Origin: Blastococcus sp. TF02A-30
GTDB taxonomy: Bacteria; Actinomycetota; Actinomycetes; Mycobacteriales; Geodermatophilaceae
DNA length: 64,000 nt
Direction: 5' to 3'
Assembly (NCBI RefSeq): GCF_003319185.1
Contig: NZ_QOHJ01000001.1
Span: 248,001-312,000 of the forward strand
Shown: positions 48,680-57,561 of the stretch, piece by piece
Position numbering within the stretch: the stretch's first letter is position 1
Layout: each line of letters starts with the position of its first letter
Made by a program: the position numbers and the translations under genes
Notes under the pieces: model-generated
The model's database searches: none
What the model was told of the DNA's origin: nothing
Seen by the model: only the letters and a program-made list of their open reading frames with translations

Positions 48680-48685
48680 ACCGTA
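48680..48685 (-). promoter_or_regulatory. Candidate -10 hexamer for leaderless AAA ATPase transcript
   Basis: TACGGT on the minus strand, 7 bases before ATG 48672, with no Shine-Dalgarno. Confidence 0.4.
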
Positions 48686-48788
48686 TGGCGTTCTCTAGCC
48701 CGGACCGTAGAGATCGGTAGAACGGCCTAGCGCGTGTCGCGCGGCCGCCGATCGGGCGGAGATCCCCCTGCGCGGGAGCGGCCGCCGC

Positions 48789-48794
48789 TAGCGT
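48789..48794 (+). promoter_or_regulatory. Candidate -10 hexamer for leaderless holin-like gene
   Basis: TAGCGT lies 7 bases before GTG 48802, the same hexamer used before the glutamate dehydrogenase gene. No ribosome site. Confidence 0.45.
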
Positions 48795-48801
48795 GGCCGA
48801 C

Positions 48802-49173
48802 GTGATCAAGTTCCTGGCCCGCGTGGTCATCCTCGCCGCGGTCTTCTACGCACTCACCTACTTCGACGTGCTGCCCGGCCTGGACATCACCGCCAACCCC
48901 GACGGCCCGCTGGGCGAGTACGGCACCTACCTGTGGATCGGGCTGATCTTCGGCGTGGTCAACGCGATCGTCGGGCCCGTGCTGCGGCTGCTGTCGCTGC
49001 CGTTCGTGCTGCTCACCCTCGGGCTGTTCCTGCTGGTCATCAACGCCGCGCTGCTGGGGCTGACCGCGGCGATCACCGACCGGATGTCCGTCGACGGGTT
49101 CGGGACCGCGGTCCTCGGCGGCCTCATCCTGGCCATCGCGGGCTGGGTGGCCGACCAGCTGCTCGACCGCTGA
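48802..49173 (+). CDS. Phage holin 4 superfamily / YvlD-like membrane protein
   Basis: A 123-residue membrane protein with four hydrophobic helices (about 4-22, 42-62, 64-90 and 98-118). GVVNAIVGPVLRLLSLPFVLLTLGLFLLVINA is typical of the YvlD/holin-4_2 family, chromosomal proteins not usually linked to phage. GTG 48802 follows TAGCGT by 7 bases; GTG 48793 is in frame but lies inside the hexamer. Function in the host is not known. Confidence 0.8.
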   Translation: MIKFLARVVILAAVFYALTYFDVLPGLDITANPDGPLGEYGTYLWIGLIFGVVNAIVGPVLRLLSLPFVLLTLGLFLLVINAALLGLTAAITDRMSVDGFGTAVLGGLILAIAGWVADQLLDR

Positions 49174-49230
49174 GCGGACGCGGCCGGCGCCGGTCGGCCG
49201 CGTCGCCGTGAGAAGTGGTGCCGATCGCAG

Positions 49231-49236
49231 TAGCGT
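49231..49236 (+). promoter_or_regulatory. Candidate -10 hexamer for leaderless glutamate dehydrogenase transcript
   Basis: TAGCGT lies 8 bases before ATG 49245 with no ribosome site. Confidence 0.45.
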
Positions 49237-49244
49237 CGGTCGGC

Positions 49245-52200
49245 ATGGCCAGCACCACCGGCGTCGTCCCGGAGACCCCGGGGCACGCACCGGATGCGGC
49301 TCCTGCGACCGGCTCCCTGACCGAGCTGGCCGCGCTGGAGGCCGCTCGCGACGAGAAGCGCCAGCTGCTCGAGGAGGCCGCGCGCGCCGCGGTCGCCGAG
49401 CTGGGCGAGGACGCCTACCCCACGGGCTGCGCACCCGGTGACCTGCCGGCGCTGCTGCGGCGCTACTACTGGAGCGAGCCCGCCGCCGAGGTGATCGGCC
49501 ACGAGCCCCGCGAGCTCGCCGAGCTCGCGCTCGGCCACGTGCGGCTCGCCGAGACGCGGCCGGTGGGCGCCGCCCTGGTCGACGTCGCCGCGTCGGCCGG
49601 CGGGCGGGCGGTCGTGCGCCTGGTCACCGACGACATGCCCTTCCTGGTCGACTCGGTCACCGCCGAGGTCGTGCGGCAGGGCTTCGCGCTGGCGCACATC
49701 GTGCACCCCGTCGTCGTGGTGCGGCGCGACGTGCGCGGGCGGATCAAGGCGTTCTGCGACGCCGCCGACGCGGCCGGCTGCGGCGCGGACGCGCTCGCCG
49801 AGTCCTGGATGGCCGTCGTGCTCGACGGGCCGCTGGACGACGAGGCGGCCGGTGACCTGGTCGCCGGCCTGCGCACCGTGCTCGACGACGTCCGCGCGGT
49901 CGACGAGGACGCCGGACGGCTGCGCACCCGGCTGCTCGACCTCGCCGACCGCCTGGCGGGGACCCCCGCCGCCCCGGGCGCCGGCGGTGACCCCGCGGAC
50001 GACCCGGCGGAGGCGGCGGAGCTGCTGCGCTGGCTGGCCGACGGCAACTTCGTGCTGCTGGGCGCGCGCGACGTGGACCTGCAGCCCGGCCGCTCCGGCA
50101 AGCAGACCGCCCGTGCCCTCCCCGGCAGCGGGCTGGGCGTGCTGCGCAGCGACGCCGACATGAGCGGCGGGGCCGGGGCGAAGGACGCCGCGGCGATGCC
50201 CGAGGCCGCCCGGGTGCCCGCGCACCACCTGCTGACGATGACCAAGGCCGACATCCGCTCGACGGTCCACCGGCGGTCGTGGCTGGACCTGGTCGCGGTG
50301 AGCCTGCCGGACGGCGACGGCGGCACCCGCCAGCACCGGTTCGTCGGCGTCTTCCCGTCGGCGGCCTACACCAGCAGCGTGCTGGACGTGCCGCTGGTGC
50401 GGCGCCGGGTGGCGGAGGTGGTCGCCCGCTCCGGGGTCCCGGCCGACAGCCACACCGGCAAGGAGCTGCTCGACGTCCTCGAGACCTACCCGCGCGACGA
50501 GCTGCTGCAGGTCGGTGCGGACGAGCTGCTGCCGGTGGCGATGGCCGTGCACCACCTGCAGGAGCGCCGGCAGACCCGGCTGTTCCTGCGCCAGGACCCG
50601 ACCGGCCGGTTCTGGTCGGCGCTGGTCTACCTGCCGCGCGACCGGTACACGACCGAGGTCCGGCTGGCGATGCAGCAGCTCCTGCTGGAGCGGCTGAACG
50701 GCACCAGCATCGAGTACACCGCCCGCTCCACCGAGTCGGTCCTGGCGCGGCTGCACTTCGTCGTCCGCGTCGCCGTCCGGCGGGGGCCGAAGCCGCCGAC
50801 GGTCGACGCCGAGGCGCTGCAGGCCGAGCTGGCCGCGGCCGCGCGCAGCTGGACCGACGACCTGCAGGACGCGCTCGCCGAGCGCTTCGGCGCCGACGCC
50901 GAGAACGTCTTCGCGCGGATCGCCGACGCCTTCCCGGCCGCCTACCAGCAGGACTTCCCGGCCGGCCGGGCCGTCGAGGACCTGGTGCGGCTGGAGGCGC
51001 TGTCCGAGGGGCAGCTGGCCATGCGGCTGTGGACGCCGGCCGGCGGCGGCCCGGGGGAGCGGCGGCTGTCGGTCTACCGGGTGGGGGAGCGGCTGCTGCT
51101 GTCCGAGGTGCTGCCGCTGCTGCAGAACATGGGCGTGGACGTCGTCGACGAGCGGCCGTACGAGATCGACCGCATCGGCGCCCCGCCGACCTGGATCTAC
51201 GACTTCGGCATCACCATCGCCCAGGCGGTCCCGCCGGCGGAGCTGCCGCTGCTGCGCTCGCTGCCGGAGCGGTTCACCGAGGCCGTGGGTGCCGTCTGGC
51301 GCGGCGACGCCGAGGACGACGGCCTGGGTGCGCTGGTCATGCTCGCCGGGCTGAACTGGCGCCAGGTGAGCGTCGTGCGGGCCTACGTGCAGTGGCTGCG
51401 CCAGGGCGGGCTGCCGTTCGGCCAGACCTACGTCGAGCGGACGCTGGCCGGCCACCCCGACGTCGTCGCCCGGATGGTCGCGCTGTTCGAGACCCGCTTC
51501 TCGCCCGGGCGCACCGGCGGCCGGGAGGAGCGGCAGCGGGTGCTGGCCGAGTCGATCCGGTCCTCGATCGGCGAGGTCGCCTCGCTCGACGCCGACCGGG
51601 TGCTCTCCTCGCTGCTGGCCGCCATCCTCGCCACCCAGCGGACCACCTACTACGCGATGTCCGCCCCGCCGCACCCGGCGCTGGCGCTGAAGATCGACCC
51701 CTCGTCGGTGCCCGACCTGCCCGAGCCCCGGCCCGCGCACGAGGTGTGGGTGAGCTCGCCCCGCGTGATGGGCGTGCACCTGCGCTTCGGCAAGGTCGCC
51801 CGCGGCGGGCTGCGCTGGTCCGACCGCCGGGAGGACCTGCGCACCGAGATCCTCGGCCTGGTCAAGGCGCAGATGGTGAAGAACACCGTCATCGTGCCGA
51901 CCGGCGCCAAGGGCGGGTTCGTGGTCAAGAACCCGCCGGCCGACGGCTCCCGCGACGCCCAGGTGGCCGAGGGGCAGGCCTGCTACCGGATCTTCATCGG
52001 CGCGCTGCTCGCGCTCACCGACAACCTGGTCGAGGGGGCTGTCGTCCCGCCGGAGAAGGTCGTCCGGCACGACGGCGACGACTACTACCTCGTCGTCGCC
52101 GCCGACAAGGGGACGGCGACCTTCTCCGACCTCGCCAACTCGGTGGCGCTGGAGCGCGGCTTCTGGCTGGGCGACGCCTTCGCGTCCGGCGGCTCGGTCG

Positions 52201-54254
52201 GCTACGACCACAAGGCCATGGGCATCACCGCCCGCGGCGCGTGGGAGTCGGTCACCCGCCACTTCCGCGAGCTCGACGTCGACGTGCAGGAGCAGGACGT
52301 CACCGTCGTCGGCGTCGGCGACATGTCCGGCGACGTCTTCGGCAACGGCATGCTGCTGTCGCGGCACATCCGGCTGGTGGCGGCCTTCGACCACCGGCAC
52401 GTGTTCGTCGACCCGACGCCCGACGCGGCGGCGTCCTTCGCCGAGCGGCAGCGGCTGTTCGCGCTGCCGCGCTCCTCGTGGGCGGACTACGACGCCTCGC
52501 TGATCAGCCGCGGCGGCGGGGTGTGGCCGCGGACGGCGAAGTCGGTCCCCGTGTCGGAGGAGATGCGCGCGGCCCTGGGCCTGCCCGGCAGCATCTCCGC
52601 GCTCAGCCCGGTCGAGCTGATCCGCGCGATCCTGCTGGCCCCGGTCGACCTGCTGTTCAACGGCGGCATCGGCACCTACGTCAAGGCGGCGTCGGAGAGC
52701 GCGCTGGACGTGGGGGACAAGGCCAACGACGCCGTCCGCGTGGACGGCGGGCAGCTGCGGGTCCGGGTCGTGGGGGAGGGCGGCAACCTCGGCCTCACCC
52801 AGCGCGGCCGGATCGAGTACGCGCTGGCCGGCGGCCGGGTGAACACCGACGCCATCGACAACTCCGCCGGTGTCGACACCTCCGACCACGAGGTCAACAT
52901 CAAGATCGCGCTCAACCGCGCGGTCGACGAGGGCCGCATCGACGCCGACGCCCGCGCCGCGCTGCTCGCCGAGATGACCGACGAGATCGCCGCCCAGGTG
53001 CTCACCGACAACCACGCGCAGAACGCCGTGCTGGCGGTCGAGACCACGTCGGCGCGCAGCCTGCTCGACGCCCACCAGCGGTTCATCCGCGCCCTGGAGC
53101 GCTCGGGCCGGCTCAACCGCGCCGTGGAGGCGCTGCCGGACGACCGGCAGCTGGCCGAGCGCCGGCGCGACGGGCAGGCGCTCACCAGCCCGGAGCTGTC
53201 GGTGCTGCTCGCCTACGCGAAGCTGCAGGCCGGGGAGGCGGTGCTGGGGTCCGGCCTGCCCGACGACCCCGCGCTGGAGGAGCTGCTCGTCGAGTACTTC
53301 CCCGCGCCGCTGCGCGAGCGCTTCCCCGCCGCGATCACCGGCCACGCGCTGCGCCGGGAGATCATCGCGACCGCGCTGACCAACCGGGCGGTCAACGTCG
53401 CGGGGGTCACCGGCCTGTTCCGGCTCGTCGAGGAGACCGGCGTCCCGCTGGCCACCGTGGTCCGGGCGCACGCCGTGGCCCGTTCGGTGTTCGGGGTCGA
53501 CGCGCTGTGGGACGCCGTGCGCCCGCTGGACAACCGGGTCGCCGCGACGGTGCAGGTCGAGCTGCGCAGCGAGGCCGGCCGGCTGGCCGAGCGGGCCACC
53601 CGCTGGCTGCTGCGCCAGCGCGACGTCAGCAGCGAGCCGGGGCCCTCGATCGGCGAGGTGACGGAGCGGTTCGCCCCGGCGGTCCAGGCGGTGCGGGCCG
53701 GGCTGCGGAGCTGGCTGCTCGGCGTCGAGGCGCGGGCCTACGCCGAGCGCGCCGGGCGGCTGGAGGAGGCGGGTGTGCCGGAGGACCTCGCCGCCGACGT
53801 CGCGGCCGCCCCGCTCATGCCGGCCGCGCTGGACCTCGCCGTCGTCACCGAGCGCACCGGGGCGCCGGTGGCCATGGCCGGGCAGGTCATGCAGTGCCTG
53901 GCCGAGCGGCTGGGCCTGGTGCCGCTGCGCGAGCTGGTGATCGCCCTGCCCCGCGACCGGCGCTGGCCGTCGATGGCGCGGGCGTCGCTGCGCGACGACC
54001 TGCAGATGGAGCAGTCCTCCCTCACCGAGGACGTGCTGAGCCTGCGCCGCGGGGACGACGACGACCCGCACGCGCTGGTCGCAGCCTGGGCCGAGGCGTG
54101 GGACCCGTCGCAGGCGCGGGCCGCGGCGCAGCTGGCCGACATCACCGGCGGCGACCGCCACGACCTGGCCGAGCTGCTGGTCGCGGTGCGCACCCTGCGC
54201 GGGCTGCGCAAGCGCCGCGAGGCCCGCCGGCTGCCTCGACCGGACGGGAAGTAG
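49245..54254 (+). CDS. gdh: Large NAD-dependent glutamate dehydrogenase (180 kDa class)
   Basis: It oxidatively deaminates glutamate to 2-oxoglutarate and ammonium. At 1669 residues it belongs to the large bacterial GDH class (about 1600). The N-terminal half (about 1-700) holds ACT-like regulatory modules, with LVTDDMPFLVDSVTAEV near 128. The catalytic part has KVARGGLRWSDRREDLRTE near 848-866, then IVPTGAKGGFVVK near 884-896 with the catalytic Lys, and VGVGDMSGDVFGNGM near 1022-1036 for NAD binding. ATG 49245 is preferred over the earlier GTG 49215. It ends before a triple-hairpin region. Confidence 0.95.
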   Translation: MASTTGVVPETPGHAPDAAPATGSLTELAALEAARDEKRQLLEEAARAAVAELGEDAYPTGCAPGDLPALLRRYYWSEPAAEVIGHEPRELAELALGHVRLAETRPVGAALVDVAASAGGRAVVRLVTDDMPFLVDSVTAEVVRQGFALAHIVHPVVVVRRDVRGRIKAFCDAADAAGCGADALAESWMAVVLDGPLDDEAAGDLVAGLRTVLDDVRAVDEDAGRLRTRLLDLADRLAGTPAAPGAGGDPADDPAEAAELLRWLADGNFVLLGARDVDLQPGRSGKQTARALPGSGLGVLRSDADMSGGAGAKDAAAMPEAARVPAHHLLTMTKADIRSTVHRRSWLDLVAVSLPDGDGGTRQHRFVGVFPSAAYTSSVLDVPLVRRRVAEVVARSGVPADSHTGKELLDVLETYPRDELLQVGADELLPVAMAVHHLQERRQTRLFLRQDPTGRFWSALVYLPRDRYTTEVRLAMQQLLLERLNGTSIEYTARSTESVLARLHFVVRVAVRRGPKPPTVDAEALQAELAAAARSWTDDLQDALAERFGADAENVFARIADAFPAAYQQDFPAGRAVEDLVRLEALSEGQLAMRLWTPAGGGPGERRLSVYRVGERLLLSEVLPLLQNMGVDVVDERPYEIDRIGAPPTWIYDFGITIAQAVPPAELPLLRSLPERFTEAVGAVWRGDAEDDGLGALVMLAGLNWRQVSVVRAYVQWLRQGGLPFGQTYVERTLAGHPDVVARMVALFETRFSPGRTGGREERQRVLAESIRSSIGEVASLDADRVLSSLLAAILATQRTTYYAMSAPPHPALALKIDPSSVPDLPEPRPAHEVWVSSPRVMGVHLRFGKVARGGLRWSDRREDLRTEILGLVKAQMVKNTVIVPTGAKGGFVVKNPPADGSRDAQVAEGQACYRIFIGALLALTDNLVEGAVVPPEKVVRHDGDDYYLVVAADKGTATFSDLANSVALERGFWLGDAFASGGSVGYDHKAMGITARGAWESVTRHFRELDVDVQEQDVTVVGVGDMSGDVFGNGMLLSRHIRLVAAFDHRHVFVDPTPDAAASFAERQRLFALPRSSWADYDASLISRGGGVWPRTAKSVPVSEEMRAALGLPGSISALSPVELIRAILLAPVDLLFNGGIGTYVKAASESALDVGDKANDAVRVDGGQLRVRVVGEGGNLGLTQRGRIEYALAGGRVNTDAIDNSAGVDTSDHEVNIKIALNRAVDEGRIDADARAALLAEMTDEIAAQVLTDNHAQNAVLAVETTSARSLLDAHQRFIRALERSGRLNRAVEALPDDRQLAERRRDGQALTSPELSVLLAYAKLQAGEAVLGSGLPDDPALEELLVEYFPAPLRERFPAAITGHALRREIIATALTNRAVNVAGVTGLFRLVEETGVPLATVVRAHAVARSVFGVDALWDAVRPLDNRVAATVQVELRSEAGRLAERATRWLLRQRDVSSEPGPSIGEVTERFAPAVQAVRAGLRSWLLGVEARAYAERAGRLEEAGVPEDLAADVAAAPLMPAALDLAVVTERTGAPVAMAGQVMQCLAERLGLVPLRELVIALPRDRRWPSMARASLRDDLQMEQSSLTEDVLSLRRGDDDDPHALVAAWAEAWDPSQARAAAQLADITGGDRHDLAELLVAVRTLRGLRKRREARRLPRPDGK

Positions 54255-54259
54255 CGCCG

Positions 54260-54387
54260 TCTGCGGTTCTCTAGCCCCTCGGCTAGAGAGAGCTAGAGCA
54301 CCGCAGAGCACGACCCGACCCAGCTTTCGGTACCGAAAGCTGACGTCGTCTGCGGCTGTCTAGCTCCGGGGCTAGACACCCGCAGAC
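54260..54387. terminator. Triple-palindrome region between convergent genes, bidirectional terminator
   Basis: Hairpin 1 (54260-54307): outer TCTGCGGT/ACCGCAGA around inner CTCTAGCC/GGCTAGAG. Centre (54322-54341): perfect palindrome AGCTTTCGGTACCGAAAGCT. Hairpin 2 (54348-54387): outer GTCTGCGG/CCGCAGAC around inner TGTCTAGC/GCTAGACA. Hairpins 1 and 2 share the CTGCGG...CTAGC...GCTAG...CCGCAG design. Five CTAG tetramers occur within about 105 bases. Confidence 0.8.
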
Positions 54388-54391
54388 GGGG

Positions 54392-55813
54392 TCATAGGGA
54401 CGGACGGCGCTCGCCGAAGCGGGTGGCCTGCTCGAACGCGTGCCCCACCTCCAGCACCCGCCGCTCGGCGCGCGGCGGCCCGACGACCTGCAGCCCGACC
54501 GGCAGCCCGTCCGGCGTGAACCCGCCGGGCACGGACAGCGCGGGGCAGCCGGTGGCGGAGATCAGCGTGCAGGAGCGCATCCACTCCAGGTAGTTGTCCT
54601 GCGGCACCCCGCCGATCTCGGTCGGGTACTCCAGCTCGACCGGGAACGGCAGCACCTGCGTGGTGGGCGCGACCAGCACGTCGTAGCGGTCGAAGAACTC
54701 CACCACCCGCTCGTGCAGCCGGGTGCGGGTCGCCTCGGCGCGGGCGACGTCGGCGCCGGTGAGCTTGGCGCCCATCTCGGCGTTCCAGCGCACGCTCTCC
54801 TTGACCAGCTCCGGGTGCTGGCGCGAGCGCTCCAGGTGCACGGCGGCGAAGAACCAGGCGCGCAGCGTGCCGAAGACGTCGTCGGCGCCGGAGAGGTCGG
54901 GGCAGGCCTCCTCGACCGTCGCGCCGAGCTGCTCGAGCACCGGCAGCGACGCGGCCAGGACCGAGGTGACGGCCGGGTCGACGGTCACCCGCCCGCCCAG
55001 GTCCGGCGCCCACGCGACCCGCAGCCCGGTGAGGTCCTCGGGCAGCGGCGCGGCGAAGCCCGCGGGGTCGTCGCCCAGCGAGAGCGGCGCCCGCGGATCC
55101 GGCCCGGCGATCACCGACAGCTGCAGCGCGACGTCGGCCACGGTGCGCCCCATCGGGCCCTGCACGCGCAGCGGGTACCAGCCCAGCGGCGCCGGCCAGG
55201 CGGGCACGCGGCCGGGGGTGGGCCGCAGCCCGACCACGTTGCAGAACGCGGCCGGGTTGCGCAGGGAGCCGCCGGTGTCGTTGCCCTCGGCCAGCGGTAC
55301 GAAGCCCGCGGCCAGCGCGGCGGCCGCACCGCCGCTGGACCCACCGGCCGACAGCCCGTGCCGGTACGGGTTGTGCGTGACGCCGAAGACCGGGTTGAAG
55401 GTGTGCGAGCCGGCCTCGAACTCGGGCACGTTGGTCTTGCCCACCCGGATCGCGCCGGCCGCCTTCAGCCGGGCGACCACCAGCTCGTCGTGCTCGGGCA
55501 CCGCGTCGGCGAACAGCGGGGAGCCCATGGTCGTCCGCATGCCGCCGGTGGCGTGGGTGTCCTTGTGCGCCACGGGCAGCCCGTGCAGCGGACCCACCGG
55601 CTCCCCCGCGGCCAGCGCCGCGTCGGCGGCGTCGGCGGCGGCCCGCGCGGCATCGTCGTCCCGGGTGACGACGGCGTTCACCCGGTCCCCGACCCGGTCC
55701 ATCCGGTCCAGGTGCGCGTCCAGCAGCTCGCGGGCCGACACCTCCTTCGCGCGCAGGAGCGCGGCCAGCTCGGTGGCCGGGCGGAAGCAGAGGTCGTCGG
55801 TGGCGGCGGTCAC
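54392..55813 (-). CDS. Amidase-signature family hydrolase
   Basis: A 473-residue amidase of the Ser-cisSer-Lys class. Lys84 is in PVAHKDTHATGG, the cis-Ser in LSAGGSSGGAAAALAAG near 159-160, and the nucleophile Ser183 in GNDTGGSLRNPA. The length and C-terminal YLEWMRSCTLISATGCPALS match general amidases of unknown substrate; the spacing does not single out GatA, since no gatB or gatC is nearby. CACGCT lies 6 bases before GTG 55813, hinting at a leaderless start. Confidence 0.92.
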   Translation of the reverse strand: MTAATDDLCFRPATELAALLRAKEVSARELLDAHLDRMDRVGDRVNAVVTRDDDAARAAADAADAALAAGEPVGPLHGLPVAHKDTHATGGMRTTMGSPLFADAVPEHDELVVARLKAAGAIRVGKTNVPEFEAGSHTFNPVFGVTHNPYRHGLSAGGSSGGAAAALAAGFVPLAEGNDTGGSLRNPAAFCNVVGLRPTPGRVPAWPAPLGWYPLRVQGPMGRTVADVALQLSVIAGPDPRAPLSLGDDPAGFAAPLPEDLTGLRVAWAPDLGGRVTVDPAVTSVLAASLPVLEQLGATVEEACPDLSGADDVFGTLRAWFFAAVHLERSRQHPELVKESVRWNAEMGAKLTGADVARAEATRTRLHERVVEFFDRYDVLVAPTTQVLPFPVELEYPTEIGGVPQDNYLEWMRSCTLISATGCPALSVPGGFTPDGLPVGLQVVGPPRAERRVLEVGHAFEQATRFGERRPSL

Positions 55814-55866
55814 GCCACGAGCGTGCCAGATGCCCGCCCGCGCGACGTCGGGCCCCGGGAGGAACG

Positions 55867-57561
55867 ATGGAGCCGATGAGCACCGACCAGGACGACACCC
55901 AGCACGGCCCGACCTTCGACGACCTGGGCCTGCGCCCCGAGCTGCTGCAGGCGCTCGGCGCCCTCGGCTACGAAGAGCCGACGCCGATCCAGCTGGAGGC
56001 GATCCCGCCGCTGGTCGACGGCCGCGACCTCCTGGGGCAGGCGGCCACGGGCACCGGCAAGACCGCCGCGTTCTCCCTGCCCGTGCTGCAGCGGCTGCCC
56101 GCGCACCGCACCGAGAGGACGCCGGCCGCGTTGGTCCTCGTCCCCACCCGCGAGCTCGCCGTCCAGGTGTCGGAGGCGCTGCACCGGTACGGCAAGGAGA
56201 TGGGCAGCCGGGTGCTGCCCGTCTACGGCGGCGCCCCGATCGTGCGCCAGCTGAAGTCGTTGCAGGCCGGGGTGGACGTCGTCGTCGCCACGCCGGGCCG
56301 GGCGCTGGACCTGGTCAACCGGGGCGCGCTCGACCTGGGCTCGGTGGCCACCGTGGTCCTCGACGAGGCCGACGAGATGCTCGACATGGGCTTCGCCGAG
56401 GACCTCGAGGCGATCCTCGACGAGACCCCCGAGGAGCGGCAGACGGTGCTCTTCTCGGCCACGATGCCGCGCCGGCTGGACGCCCTGGCCCGGCGGCACC
56501 TCCGCGACCCCGCCCGCATCACCATCGCCCGCGAGCAGGCGGCGGCCGGCGAGGCGCCGCGGGTCCGGCAGACCGCCTACGTGGTCCCGCGGGCGGCCAA
56601 GCCGGCCGCGCTGGGCCGCATCCTGGACGTCGAGTCGCCGACGGCGGCCATCGTCTTCTGCCGCACCCGGGAGGAGGTCGACACCCTCGCCGACACCCTC
56701 AACGCCCGCGGCTACCGGGCCGAGCCGCTGCACGGCGGGATGAGCCAGGAGCAGCGGGACAAGGTGATGGGCCGGGTGCGCAGCGGCACGGCGGACCTGC
56801 TGGTCGCCACCGACGTCGCCGCCCGCGGGCTGGACATCGAGCAGCTCACGCACGTCGTCAACTACGACGTGCCGTCGGCGCCGGAGTCCTACGTGCACCG
56901 CATCGGCCGGGTCGGCCGGGCCGGCCGCGAGGGCGTGGCGATCACGCTCGCCGAGCCCCGCGAGCACCGGCAGCTGAAGACCATCGAGAAGGTTGCCGGC
57001 GCGAAGATCACCGTGGAGAAGGTCCCCACGGTCGCCGACCTGCGCGCCCGGCGGCTCGACCTGACCCGCGCGGCGCTGCGCGAGAGCCTGCTCGAGGACG
57101 ACCTCGACCGGTTCCGCGTCGTCGTCGAGACCCTCGCCGACGAGTTCGACCTCGTGGAGGTGGCCCTGGCCGCGGTGAAGCTCGCGCACGAGGCCGGCGG
57201 CGGCACCGACGACGACGAGGAGATCCCGCAGGTCTCCTTCCGCCCCGACAACCGCGGCGACAAGGGCGGACGGCGTCCGGAGCGGGGCGGCGAGGGCGGC
57301 CGCGGCGGCCGGTCCTCCGGCGGTCCGGCGACGCGGCTGTGGGTGGGGCTCGGCCGCGAGGCCGGCATCCGGCCGGGCGACCTGGTCGGCGCGATCACCG
57401 GCGAGACCGAGCTGAAGGGACGCGACATCGGCTCGATCGAGATCCACCAGCGGTTCGCGCTCGTGGAGGTCCCCGAGCCGGCGGCCGACGACGTCGTCCG
57501 GGCGCTCAAGGCCACCATGATCAAGGGCCGGAAGGCGACCGTCCGCCGCGACCGCGGCTGA
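55867..57561 (+). CDS. DEAD-box ATP-dependent RNA helicase with DbpA-type RNA-binding tail
   Basis: An RNA helicase of 564 residues, likely in ribosome assembly or cold-stress mRNA handling. The Q motif is near 17-42, motif I ATGTGKT at 60-66, PTRELA near 98, DEAD at 167-170, SAT near 200, VATDVAARGLD near 318 and HRIGRVGRAGR near 345. An RGG-like linker (GGRRPERGGEGGRGGR) spans about 461-476. Residues about 488-560 resemble the DbpA/CsdA RNA-binding domain. GGGAGG precedes ATG 55867 by 4 bases; ATG 55876 is possible. Confidence 0.94.
   Translation: MEPMSTDQDDTQHGPTFDDLGLRPELLQALGALGYEEPTPIQLEAIPPLVDGRDLLGQAATGTGKTAAFSLPVLQRLPAHRTERTPAALVLVPTRELAVQVSEALHRYGKEMGSRVLPVYGGAPIVRQLKSLQAGVDVVVATPGRALDLVNRGALDLGSVATVVLDEADEMLDMGFAEDLEAILDETPEERQTVLFSATMPRRLDALARRHLRDPARITIAREQAAAGEAPRVRQTAYVVPRAAKPAALGRILDVESPTAAIVFCRTREEVDTLADTLNARGYRAEPLHGGMSQEQRDKVMGRVRSGTADLLVATDVAARGLDIEQLTHVVNYDVPSAPESYVHRIGRVGRAGREGVAITLAEPREHRQLKTIEKVAGAKITVEKVPTVADLRARRLDLTRAALRESLLEDDLDRFRVVVETLADEFDLVEVALAAVKLAHEAGGGTDDDEEIPQVSFRPDNRGDKGGRRPERGGEGGRGGRSSGGPATRLWVGLGREAGIRPGDLVGAITGETELKGRDIGSIEIHQRFALVEVPEPAADDVVRALKATMIKGRKATVRRDRG

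Noticed and set aside
48802-49173. Holin-like gene as a sign of prophage
   Set aside because: The family is widespread on chromosomes and there is no integrase, terminase, capsid or lysin gene nearby.
48927-54311. A minus-strand open frame of about 1790 codons opposite the glutamate dehydrogenase gene, and a +1-shifted frame of about 1330 codons
   Set aside because: Both are Arg/Gly/Pro low-complexity with no conserved motif; they arise because stop codons are rare in very GC-rich antisense or shifted frames. The dehydrogenase frame carries all family motifs.
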